A DNA stretch of 64,000 bases from Rachycentron canadum (Eukaryota; Chordata; Actinopteri; Carangiformes; Rachycentridae): positions 19,176,172 to 19,240,171 of the forward strand of contig CM076650.1 in the NCBI GenBank assembly GCA_038496675.1, read 5' to 3'. The position numbers and the translations under genes were made by a program. The notes beneath the pieces are model-generated. The model was not told the DNA's origin. It saw only the letters and a list, made by a program, of their open reading frames with translations, and searched no databases. Positions 45,145-59,182 of the stretch are shown here, in pieces (position 1 is the first letter of the stretch; every line of letters starts with the position of its first letter).

Positions 45145-48100
45145 CTACCACCAGGTGAAGAAAGGTCTTCTGCTCTGAAAACTCTGTGTATAGGACTCAC
45201 TGTTGGCTCTTTGAGGTGCTCTGGCTGTTTCAACAATTACTGGGGGCATCTGGACGAGCTGGAGGGGTGTTTTACCATCCTTTAGGGCTTGGCACAGATT
45301 CAGGATCTTAATGTGAAAGGGGTTACAGAAAAAGTATGTCAAAAACAGTTGTGGCTGAAAAAGATTTTTTCAGAAACATTTTTTAGGAGTGTGACTTCCC
45401 CAATTTGGCTTCAGTTTTAGGTTTCATTTTCTAGACAGACGTTTTTAATAAAGAGAGGAGAAAACTCACCTGCCCTCTCATTACAGCTACTTGTCTGTGA
45501 AACTGTCCTCTGTCAAAACCAGGGTCTTTCTGCAAGACACAATTGACGAGACATGGATGTTACACATGACATTTACAGTCACAGAGCTGAGTCATCCTCC
45601 CCTCCATCTCATTCTCAAATTCCCCACCATGCTCCACATACATATTGCTGAACACTTACCTTGAACAGTTCATAGAGGTCCTCTTCCAGATCCTTGATGA
45701 AATTTGGGTCAGAGAGTTTGGGGAGGACCAACTCTCTGATTTCCTGGGAGAAAGGAACTTTTGCCTGGGAAAGCCATGCCCAGTAGAATGGGTCTGGTGA
45801 TTGGACAATGACACTGTGATTTAAACATTATATACAGCATAGTATTTTATGAAAAAAATCAATGAAAAATAAAATGAATAACTTTAATATACTGCACATG
45901 TATGGAAACATATGTAATAGAGCGATAGATTAATATATAAAGAACAGGATGAATGTAACATAGACATAACAGTTCCACTGAACACATTGTTGAAAAGAGA
46001 GAAGCCATTTCTTTAAAAGCATGGATTACATCCTGCCGAGGCCAAGAAGTGATTGGATAAAACAATGTTGGCGCAGATGCTTACAGGCTCTCCAGGAGTC
46101 CGGGTGTTTGAGGGGGAAGGCGAGGCCATTGTCTATAGCTGCCAGCTTAATGATGGGATCCTTTACTACCACCCAGTCTGTGTCCTGCAGAGAGGTTATA
46201 AGGGTACAGGTAAGAATTTTAATTGTTCATTTAAAAATCACATTTTCAAGTTTTCAAGACTATGACATTGTGCATGTGTGTATATCCTCACCCTGTTCCC
46301 TACAGGGTCCATTGGACAGTCGTACTTCAGCAGCCAGTTGTCATTTCCTCTGTCTGCAACACCAAATAATGCACTCAAATTCAACCCAGAGTAGCAAAGT
46401 CAGCCAACATCTTATTCAGTGGTGGATGAAATGTTGAGATCTTTTACTTAAAGTAAAAGTAGCAATATTGAGAAGTATTGATAGCAAAATAAAGGTATTT
46501 TAACAAGTAGAATTACTTATTGAGGGCAATTAACTGCACAGGCATCTGGCCCGATATGGATCAGGTATTAGCCAGATGTAACCAGTTCACGCTAAATACT
46601 GAGCTAAATACTTGATCTGAGCTAGTAACTACAACTGATAAACTGTGGTGCACAGTACAAGTGTTAAGTAGCAGAAAAGTAAAATCCTTCAGTACTTATG
46701 TAAATGAGTAAACTTTCACCCACTGATCTGAATAGCACTATAAATTCTAATAGAGTTATATTTGACATTTCCCAAAATGACTGCTGAGGACCATGACCAC
46801 GTGCCTGTGTTCCTGATAATGTAATCAAGGACAACCAGCCGCTCAAACTGCAGCTGGAGCTGACGATTGGTGTTTTCAGGCAAAGGCTCAGCTTCGAACC
46901 TCCGCAGCCAGAAATCTGCATCCTTGTACCCATCAACAAAGAGCTGGAAGGAACCAACCTGGTGGAAGTAAAGCAGATTGAGGTGTTTCTGTTACATACA
47001 GTAACACTGTGTTTTACATTGTGATGAGTTAAGAAGAAAAACCACCATAAAATTTATACAAAATGTTTTTATTTTTAACTTGGGAGGTGAATATATTTGA
47101 TTGTAAGCAGCTATTAAGCAGCTACTTAATAGACCCTGCGGAGAGACTGTTTTCACAACTTTGGGCCTTGGTGTATTGTTGGAATTCATGTCAATCGCAA
47201 GCCAAACATAGATATTGTAACAGCACATCTGTGTATCTGTGAGAGAAATTATTTGTTATTTGGAATGAATGAATGTTATATGGAGATTTGTTATTTACAG
47301 GCAACAACTTTACACATTTTATCAGATGTTTTCAAAGTTAGTCACAGACAAATCAAGAAATGACTTAGTAAATTCAACGCAGACAAAACACATAACTCTT
47401 AAAGTTTGCTGAGCAACTAATAAGATCCAAGTTTTAATTTTAAGAATTTCAAGTGTGAACCTTTTCTTTATTCCTCATTGAGGAAGTGTTTAGCCTGGCT
47501 GAATTATGCGTAATTGAGTAATAACACTTAGAAATGAATGGCTGAATGAAATTACTTGTGTAATAACAGTCTGTTAGATTACCTTTGGTGGCAGTCCAAT
47601 CCTGTGGAAGCGTTGACCCACTTTAGGCACCTTCTCCAGGGCTAGCCTTTTTCCTCGAGACTTGACCCGGTCTATGGCACTGTAGTTGAATGTTTCACTA
47701 GCCAGGTACACCACCTAAAGGGTGGAGGATGCATTAGGCGTTGGAAAATATGGTTTGTAATGTTGCAGTACCACTGTTTGTGTCTATACCTTGGTCCTAG
47801 GAACAATGTTGAGCTCCAGTTTTTGATCGACCAGGCTGGCCCCGGCCTCTGACAGGTAACCCTGGTTCAGGACCAAACAGTCGCGGCCAAAACAGCAGGG
47901 GCAGCATAGTTTCTGAAGCCACTTAGTCCACTTAGGGTTCAGCTGGCCATAAGGCTCTTCATTTTTGGGTTTGAACACACCAATAATCTTCTGTGGAGGG
48001 AGATAAGAATATAAGAATGAAGTGCAGATAAAGAGGTTCAGAACATTTATGAATATAAATTTGGTTGTTGACAATAAAATGTTTAATTAAAGGACAATAT

Positions 48101-50285
48101 TTTACTTTGTGAATTTGAAAATGAGATTAAGAGAACACAGAGTGGTGATGTAAAGGTAGATTAAGCTGCTGGAGCAATTTTAAATGAAACTTTTTAAAGA
48201 GTGAAAACTTGTCACTATTAAAATGTGCTTACCATGAACTGAGGCTGTCCACAGCCACTGGGCTTCTGCAGAAAACTAAACTACAAACTTTTCTTACAGC
48301 CTAAAGGAGATAAGTGTCGATAGATGCGGGAGCAGTGTCACTTGAGAGTTGTACAGACATCACATGTTGCATTGTGCAAGTATGACACACATACACCGAT
48401 TACAACATGAAACCTGGTCATAGAAGAGAATTATATCCTTGCACAGAGAGCTAGCACATGACTACTAAGTACACTGATGACTAACTAAAGAAAATGGAGA
48501 GGTGGGGGAAAGGGGAGCTGGTTTCTGGATAAAAACCTCACACAATGAGCCCAGGATACTCATTTCTGACTTGTAAGCTTTTAATGAGTGGACAGAGCGG
48601 CACATAAACGACCTGGATTATCTTGTCTCGAACAGCTTGAAAATACAAGTGAATTGAGTGAGGATCCAGCCACAAAGTCCACAGAAACACTTCCTTTTTT
48701 GTTTTTAGAAGTGTGGATTGAACACAACCAACACTGGACAGGAAAAGGGTGGGAAGAGAGTGTCTGACTTTTACTAGACTACAGCTTAAAGTTCAAAGTT
48801 TACTGTCATTAAACTGGCATTAGCATTAGCAAGAGTCAGGACAGTGACAGATGAAAAGAAATCCCCATTCATTGATTTTGAAAATGTTGTAACGTACTTA
48901 CAAGTGCTGCAACTAATCAGATACGTGTGCTCAAATATCTTCTATTTGATTAGATGCTTAAGACTTTGATCCTCGCTCAGAAATACAATACAGAGAAAGA
49001 ACAAGAAAATAAAAAGGGAAAACTATGTGAATTAACGGATGATAACATGTCATCTGAGACAGTGTGTTGTTGTTGTTGACTTCAGAGTGACAGCTGATGG
49101 ACATGGAGATAGAGGTTCACTAACAGACTGTGTGTCTCAGCAGAAACATCTGATGTCGAACACCTGTCAGCACATAGTCATATTGATGAGGGAGCTAATC
49201 GGCTGGATCAAGAAGTTAAAAAATACTATAATGTGAATGTAAATACTGATTATGTTTTCATATTATTTTTAATAGCTTTGGCTTAAGCCAGCAAATTTGA
49301 CAAGTTGTCTTCATATCTCTGATTGGATGCATTCTGCCATACAATACATACAGGGACAAGCAGGCAAGGATCTTCAATATGGTCAAAAAAACTAAAAAAA
49401 ACGAATCAGAAAACCACAGAACCAGTTAAGGGGCTCTTTGAGAGGCTCTGTGTATTGACTGTGACAGATGCTACAGGATGAATTTTTATAAGAATATATT
49501 TATCCAACCAGTTATTTGTTTGCTCAATTCCTAGAGGCTTAGTTTTATTTTGAATTAAGCTATTTTTATTTGAACTTTGTGCTTTTTTATTGCTTGGTGT
49601 ATTCTTACTGACACTGTTGTTATGTGCCATGTATGTATGTTTTTATGTTTTGTACATAGGCTGAAGACAGCTTTACCCCACGGAGGACAATAAATTAGCT
49701 TTTTTTCTTTTCAAACACATCATGTTTATGATTTGTTTGCATGTCTTAGCCTATTTGCCAAGTCATCACAGGCAAGTTGGAAGAGGCCTTTCCTAGAAGC
49801 GACTAACACTTTCATCAAAGCACTTTTGCATTCATTCAGTCTTACCGTCAGTGCATCACACAACACCTAAGATTTCATGGATCAGTCACAGGCAACAAAA
49901 GAGGTCGGTAGCGTGGTAGATGTGAGTTAGCAGCTGCTCCTCTTACCCCCTGTGAGTCTTTGACAAAATAGCTCCCACTGGATCCCTGGTAGATCCTCTC
50001 CGGGTAGATCCCCTCTTCTATGGCTCGCTCGGCCTTTCGGATGATCTCTCTGAACTCGGGATCCTCCGGGAACTCGTTCCTATGCGGCTCCCGCGGCGAG
50101 CTTCCGCGGTCCCGGTCCAGCAACGGTTGTCTCTCCCGGCTGCGCCCCGGACTCCCGGCCGGGATGCGCACCACGGAGCCCGGTGTGCTTCCAAACGCGC
50201 CCCGCGGGCTGGTGGGCTCTGTAGGACAGTAGCTGAAATCACCGGAGTCCCGTAGCGGAGAGACAAGTGGACTCGTCTCGTCCAT
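45145..50285 (-). CDS. pi4k2a: Phosphatidylinositol 4-kinase type 2-alpha
   Basis: Membrane-bound lipid kinase making PI4P at the trans-Golgi and endosomes. Nine exons on the minus strand: 50285-49947, 47990-47790, 47714-47583, 46958-46805, 46353-46304, 46184-46085, 45793-45660, 45529-45470 and 45306-45145. They give 443 residues (human 479, from memory). The N-terminus has the AP-3-type dileucine signal ERQPLL (51-56). The kinase core shows the ATP-binding KPKNEEPYG (120-128), the palmitoylated CCPCC (142-146), catalytic DRGNDNW (276-282) and metal-binding AIDNG (308-312). The C-terminus SRRPFFTWW is typical of the alpha isoform. The Ser-rich insertion found in mammals after CPMD is missing. 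Intron 4 appears to start with GC instead of GT, and it contains a transposon remnant. All other junctions are GT-AG. Confidence 0.96.
46417..46725. mobile_element. hAT-like non-autonomous element in pi4k2a intron 4
   Basis: Starts CAGTGGTGGATGAAATG and ends TTTCACCCACTG, an imperfect inverted terminal repeat. The flanks ATCTTATT (46409-46416) and ATCTGAAT (46726-46733) match at six of eight positions, fitting an eroded 8-bp target duplication. The interior (cttttacttaaagtaaaagtag) matches a repeat common in percomorph genomes as I recall it. It has no coding capacity. Confidence 0.65.
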
Positions 50286-50660
50286 GTCTTTGGAGGTGGG
50301 AAAGGAGAACTCCCGAGGAGACAGAAGACAGGGGACAGAGGACGAAACAGAAGAAGGAAAGAAAGAAAGTGGGACGGTTGTTTTGTTGACTGACGCTGGC
50401 TAACAAGGAAACACGGGGGGGGGGATCAGATGACTGTCAGCTTCCGGGAGAAGGCGGGACCAGTTGAATGTTTTGATTTTTAACCAATCAGCATCAAGAT
50501 ACTGCTGTCAACAATCTAGTATCCAGTGCTGATTGGACACAAACATTCCGCCCACGGAAGATACGTGAGCGCGTAGTTAAACGTTGATACCTTATTGGCC
50601 AATGTGTTGTCTCTGTGTATCTGCACGTCCGCCATATTGGAGCGGTCAAATCCGCCGGTA
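50286..50660 (-). promoter_or_regulatory. pi4k2a: pi4k2a promoter region
   Basis: Immediately upstream of the pi4k2a ATG the sequence is CpG-containing and has several CCAAT-type boxes (ccaat at 50484-50488; an inverted pair in attggccaat near 50594-50603). A YY1-like site lies at 50629-50640 (AATATGGCGG on the minus strand). No TATA box was seen. Function is inferred from motifs. Confidence 0.4.
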
Positions 50661-50736
50661 AACAGATACAGAGATGCGCTACGAATCTACTGTCATTCTC
50701 AAATTCTCATGAAATGTGGTTTGTTAAAAACTGAGA

Positions 50737-50798
50737 TATTATATTATATTATATTATATTATATTATATTATATTATATTATATTATATTATATTATT
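50737..50798 (+). repeat. (ATATT)n pentanucleotide repeat
   Basis: About twelve uninterrupted ATATT units roughly 450 bases upstream of the pi4k2a start. Confidence 0.95.
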
Positions 50799-50799
50799 A

Positions 50800-51890
50800 T
50801 TTGATTCAATCGTATTATTATATAGGAATTTATTACTTTTACATGCATCATTAGATGATTTTTCCACATGTATGATGGATGATTTTTTTTGTTTGTTTGT
50901 TTTTTGTACCTGAATAAATAACAAAGATTAATAGCCCTGAATAAGGGTTAAAAATTATATTTTCTTCTGAAGCAGATAACATTGTATTCCAGGGACGGCA
51001 AGATACAACTAATCAAGAGTGCTCTAGTGATAATCTTAACTATAGTTATTAGGTGCCCCTGCTCTGGCAGCATTTGGTAGAATTACCTTTGACAGTGGAA
51101 GTGTTCACCATAACACAACCAGACACCAGTCTAACATTAAAGTTCTCATTTTCCATTTCTCACTCATCAATATATATACAGAGGATTTCTTCAAGTTTAG
51201 AGGCAGAGGTGAATGAACACATACACATCCACAGTGGTAAAAGAAGCATTAGGGGACTCTGACTGAAAAATCAGACTAAAGACTCACATGTACGTCGCCT
51301 ACATTTGCCACTCATGCTTGACATTTTATAAGTGGGATTATATCTGGAAGTTATAGTGATAATGTCAGTACAGCGCCTCGTAGTGGCGAACCTGAATGAA
51401 ACTCCCCAGTGTTTTTGTGGTCTCAGATTGTACACATGAACCAAATTTGATTGATCGATGACACCAAGTTGAATTAATTTGACATTATTTCATTTTAATA
51501 AAAAAAACGACAATGATCTTTTCAGCATTACCGACTGAATCCATAGATAATTTAGCTCTATGCTAAAGATCAGAATATGGCCATGCCCATGAAACACCAT
51601 TGAAAAGTCAATTAAAAATCATTTTAATCAACCAATATCGACACCAAGTCGTAAAAGTCGTAGCTCATATCTCCAGAAAATGTTTCCTTAACACATTTTA
51701 ATTTTGGACGCGTGTGAAAAAAACATGTACAATGAGGAGAGAAGAGTGTTCCTGCTGCACCGACTCACACCACCAGAGGGGGCTGCCGGACTGGACGACA
51801 TGTGGAGCCCCAAGTTGCCACATCACCATCCAGGGGAGTCAAGTCACAGATCTTAGCTGGAAATCCATACAGATGTGGTCTTTCCACAGG
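50800..51890. other. Spacer between pi4k2a promoter and tRNA
   Basis: No exon supported. The part 51375-51720 (tacagcgcctcgtagtggcg, then ggtctcagattgtacacatg and a run to ttggacgcg) resembles an old teleost interspersed repeat, but the borders and family are not established. Confidence 0.35.
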
Positions 51891-51892
51891 TT

Positions 51893-51964
51893 GGCTCGTT
51901 GGTCTAGGGGTATGATTCTCGCTTAGGGTGCGAGAGGTCCCGGGTTCAAATCCCGGACGAGCCC
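51893..51964 (+). tRNA. tRNA-Pro (anticodon AGG)
   Basis: A perfect cloverleaf can be drawn. The acceptor stem GGCTCGT pairs with ACGAGCC, with discriminator C. The anticodon stem CTCGC/GCGAG holds the loop TTAGGGT, giving anticodon AGG at 51925-51927. The T arm CCGGG-TTCAAAT-CCCGG contains the B box. There is no intron and CCA is not encoded, as usual for eukaryotic nuclear tRNA genes. It has no stem mismatches, so it is likely functional. In sequence it matches my recollection of the vertebrate tRNA-Pro-AGG. Confidence 0.97.
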
Positions 51965-51967
51965 AGC

Positions 51968-51971
51968 TTTT
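51968..51971 (+). terminator. RNA polymerase III terminator of tRNA-Pro
   Basis: A TTTT run begins four bases after the mature tRNA end, the standard Pol III stop. Confidence 0.85.
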
Positions 51972-54400
51972 GACCCCTGGGGGACATAGAAATTAAAAAT
52001 ACAGTAAATTCATTTCTAAGACAAGTAGAAAACCTATGATTGCAGTCCATGGGTTTAGCAGTGAAGATAAGTTAAACGGAAGTCAAAAATATGACTAATG
52101 CAAGGAACTAGATGAAAGCGTTTCTATTATACTTACCTGCCTTTATATTGGCCTCGTCTGTAATGAGCCCCCTGAGAGACATTCTTTGATCAGGTCTGGT
52201 TGTAATTATATTATAATTACAAAGATCATGACTAAAGTTTGGAACAGGTGGAAAACATTTTGTGCTCTTTTCAACCCACAATTTAGATGTAACGTTAATC
52301 TGCGTATGATTATAATTACATTATGATTAGCATATAACCTGTCATGGGAGAGTATTATATTATATTATTATATTATCTATAAGTAAGATATGGAATATAG
52401 TACCTCACCAGTATTCATCTTTGTCTCATTAATTACCAACAGAACATAAAAGATACATGGATGAAGCTGAAGTAACTCTTACAGTTGCACATATTATATC
52501 AATTTATTAGAAGCCCAGTGCTCAAATATGTGCTTTTCTGTTTAAAGGCTATTGTATATCATTGTTGTTATTGTCATCTGTTCTGAATTACATTGTTTTT
52601 GAAACTATCATGCCCATAGAGCAACTTTGACTTTGAAGCTTGTGTCATAATAGTAGTAGTTCTGACCAACAATTACAGCTGCACAATTTGACCGTCAATG
52701 GCCAAAGGCCAATGTCACCGGCTTCCAAAGTTCATTAGGGGATATAAAAATCACAAGGAAAGACCTGCCTTCAATATGAACAGTACATTCACAGTTTCCT
52801 CAGGAAACCCAAACTATCATGAAGGATACTTGCTCACTTACTACACTTTCTCCTGTGTTCTGGTTAACACAGTTTTAATACCAACAAACACACCGAACAG
52901 TGTATAAATATTTATTTTCCATAGGTAAATAGGTGAAACAAAAATGTTTGTTTGTTCTTGTTTATTGTAACCAGCATGTTCTATTGATTTCTATTCCATA
53001 TGTCACAGACATGGTGAAATGATTTAATTCTGCCAGTTTTAATGCAGAGGATAATAGAACTTGGGAAAAACACTGGCTGTAATATTCACATTAAACCCTT
53101 TGTGCGGCTGCCTAGTCATAGTTCATTTTGTTTGTTTTATTTGTCATTTACTCAGTTTTATGGGTCAGGTATGAACTGGACTCAAGCTGAAGTTAAAATG
53201 TATTTTTGACAAATGATAATAAAAATCAATAGAAAAAAAACTCCATAAAAAGGGAAACCTTGTACAAATGTTGAGTGCTTATGGGACTGGGGAATAATTG
53301 TTTTACTCGCAGGTGTCAGACTGTTAAATCGCTTCGGATTCTATCAGCATGATTTAACTTAAGCTAAAATGAAATGCTAATTATTTTTAAAGCCTTACAT
53401 CAAAGCGCTCCATTAATTGATTTGGGAGTATTCAATCAATGAAAGAAGATTAGTTGTATAAAGCTGGAAACTTGTTTTTATAACTGTGATTTTGTTTCTT
53501 ACCCTAATCAGGATTTAGGAGGCCAATAATATGCCAGTGACAAAAATTAATTGTGTGTTTGTCTGTTTTTTCATTTAAAATAAATGACACAGAGCCAAAC
53601 TAAAAAAGGCCTTAGTGTTAATGAAACAAAAATAATCATTTTACGAGTTCAGTCTTCACATTGAATTTCACAATTTGTCCATATCCATAAATTGTCTTAA
53701 TCTGTTGTTCAGTAAAAGTAGTGAATGACGCAAGACAACAGCAAAATTTATTTAAATTTATTCAATTATTGCCACTGCAAAAAGACTCCCATAAGATTGC
53801 TAATCTTAAGGCTTAAAGTATTAAGGCTACACTATGAAGGTTATGTATTTGTGATATGATTGTGGTGTCATCATGCCATGTCATACCCCTCTCTCCCCTT
53901 TCTGTCTGCCAAAATACAAAAAAAATTCCATGAACCTAAGTTTAAAGTCATTCCAGTTTAAGTTTTAGTTTCCTGTGTTCCCATTATGCACAGCGCTCCT
54001 CTGAAAATGCTGTTTTGACTACTTCCTGTCTTCACCGAAAGGTCAATGTTCAGAGGTGGTAACACCTGTAGCTCTCTTTGGGGATGTCCAGGTTATGACT
54101 CAATGCCATGAGGTTCTCATGAGTTCTCAAGAGAAACCTGCAAATCAAAAGCTAAATATTTCAGATCTATGGCCACAACTATTTGATAAGACCACATTTA
54201 ATAATTTGATCATAATTTCCAAGTCTAAGATTTAGCTTTGCTATTTCACATTTCTACTACACATCATGAGTAATAAAGTAAACAGAGCAAATAATGCAGA
54301 TGCTTTTGACAATATCATGTGACTGGTCATGATTTGAGGATATGTATGCAGATATTTTTTTCAGGCGGCAGAAGGCATTTCTCTGTTTGTTGCATATGAT
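51972..54400. other. Spacer between tRNA-Pro and pgam1
   Basis: About 2.4 kb of AT-rich DNA with small ATATT-like runs (about 52351-52375). No exon or RNA gene was recognised. Confidence 0.45.
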
Positions 54401-54743
54401 GCATCACCATCAGCACGGCCTGCAGGATGCACGGCTGGGCGTGTGGACGTGCCGCTGTGCGCATCCTCCTGCCTCCCTCCTCCTCCTCCTGCTGCACAGC
54501 TCGTCCTCTCATTGGTGGAAACCAGCAGGAAGAGAAGACGAGAAGTCGGTGCGTGAGATCTGTCAAGTTCAGCCGAACCAGCCAACTCTCCAAAGTCACT
54601 TTCGCCTCAAACCACCAAAAATACCGCGCTGGCTGTTTTGTAGCTCTCATCTGGCAAATCTGCGGACGCTGCTGCCGCGTTTTAGACACAGTCAAATAGC
54701 ACAAAGTTTCCGGAAATACACCACAGAGGGCATCGGTGTGAGG

Positions 54744-57472
<2,729 letters not shown>

Positions 57473-57904
57473 ACTCATCCTCCCCTCGGGTACTAGAGTA
57501 CAGATCACGTGCTGTTCAGTCGTCAAGTTAAAACAAGGTCATTTACTGTTTGTGTCATCACAGACTTGCGCAAACACAATGTGCACTTTATTGAATGAAT
57601 ATATCTTTCGCACTAACACGCAATCTGGTGTTTAATTTGATTGGTCTTCAGTTTTTAAGATACTAAAACCCACATTTCATTATTAGACTATTGGTATCAG
57701 CTGTAATATGGTTTAAGCACTGACCAAAAATTGCAAATTAGGGACCAGTAAATAGGAGCAAGAATAGTATTCCTTTCCAGTTGGTGTAGGTGAAGCTCAG
57801 TGGGAACAGTATAACCTATAAATTAACACTGGCTGTTGTCAAAAGGGCAAGTTGATATGCTCTGCACTGCTGAATTCTGTCTGCTGTGGCATTGTGAGAA
57901 AAAG

Positions 57905-57910
57905 AATAAA
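57905..57910 (+). promoter_or_regulatory. pgam1: Poly(A) signal AATAAA of pgam1
   Basis: AATAAA 433 bases after the pgam1 stop, followed by TG- and T-rich sequence. The 3' UTR would be about 0.45 kb. Confidence 0.5.
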
Positions 57911-58114
57911 TGTGATGAAATCAGTGTCTTTTTCCTGCAAAACTGTTTCTCTCTTTGTCCTCATTAAACATATGGTAACAAAAAAAATGGTTGTAGTAGT
58001 CTCATGAAAATGAATAATATTAGTTATATATATGTTAGTTTTAAAAGGAAACTATATTCTTGTGCAATATTTTCTGGTGTTATAGATGGCCAAAACCTTG
58101 TAGACCTTATATGC

Positions 58115-58400
58115 AAAAAGGTGGGCATCCATGGGCTAATGGACTTTTGAAGTAGCATGGCACAGACAGACATTTAAAAATCAGCCTCACTTCAAATTTT
58201 AATGTAGTGTTACTTTTTAAAAAATAATCTTTAAAAAAAACTAGACAGCGCTTGTGCCATGTACAAACGTTTGGGCACCATTCTGAGTCAGTATGTTGTA
58301 ACATTACCTTTGGCAGGGATTACAAATTAGACAGAAGCCAAGAGACTTTCCATTCGTGATGAAGGAATGTTCTCCCTGCAGATCCCTTCAACTCACAGCA
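58115..58400. mobile_element. Decayed Tc1/mariner-like fragment
   Basis: The string aaacgtttgggcaccattctg, followed by gtaacattacctttggcagg and agagactttccattc, resembles the terminal/5' part of a Tc1-like element I recall from zebrafish and other teleosts (there: aaagtttgggcacc... agtaacaccccctttggcaa... gagtctttcaattc). An earlier ggtgggcatcc at about 58120 may be a second copy of the same motif. There is no transposase frame. Confidence 0.4.
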
Positions 58401-58449
58401 TGTTTAGGATCTACTCAGACCTATGTATAAGACAGTGTGAGATAGTGAC

Positions 58450-59045
58450 TGTGTGGGTCTGTGTTTTTTGAAGGTATTCATAGCAAATTTGTGGGGGTAT
58501 CAATATGCTTTGCATTATTGTCTTATTGTAGAAGTCAGCCTCTTGTCATTTTCTTTTTTTCCAGAATTGGCTAGTATTTAATTCTTCCCTCTATCTGCGT
58601 AATAGGGTGTTATAAACTACTGCATTTATACATCCCACAATTACTGTTTATTTTATGAAATAGTTCTAAATCCTTAATCACAGTCACACTCAACAGGTGT
58701 TACATTACACAAAATGTGTCACTGATATCCTTTTTTAATTTCTTTGTAAGCAAGCTTTAACATCTTACCATTGATGCTTTAGAGCACAGTCTGTAAATGA
58801 AAATTTTCCTTTGTTTATTTTTATTGACATTACATTTTCATCAGATTCATAAATAATTTATGATGAGTAAAATGTAAATTACGTCAGGAATAAAATTACT
58901 GAATTAAGTTTACTTAAATCCTCAATACTAGTTTCAGTAAAAGTACTCAATTAAACACACACACACACACATATATATATAAAAAATAGTATGTGGATGC
59001 TAGTGCCATGTTGCTGTGAGGCAACACTGCATGTGTACACCATGT
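58450..59045. other. Spacer between pgam1 and exosc1
   Basis: AT-rich sequence without a supported exon. A short CA/TA run lies at 58957-58980. Confidence 0.45.
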
Positions 59046-59049
59046 GCTC

Positions 59050-59182
59050 ATGTGTGCCTCAACAAACATGGCGGACGGAGCCATCCTTGTCCTTCTTCCT
59101 CTCAGCGCGATGCTGGCCAATCAGAATCGACCCAGTCCCTACGTCACAGCCAATGGGCTGACACTCTGCTCTTCTCGAAAAC
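59050..59182 (+). promoter_or_regulatory. exosc1: exosc1 promoter / 5' UTR
   Basis: A YY1-like AAACATGGCGG (59064-59074) and two CCAAT boxes (ggccaatcag near 59116, agccaatggg near 59150) precede the start codon. This is typical of TATA-less housekeeping promoters. The TSS is not defined. Confidence 0.4.

Noticed and set aside
51714..51926. Frame running into the tRNA gene
   Set aside because: It overlaps a perfect tRNA-Pro cloverleaf and has no protein features.
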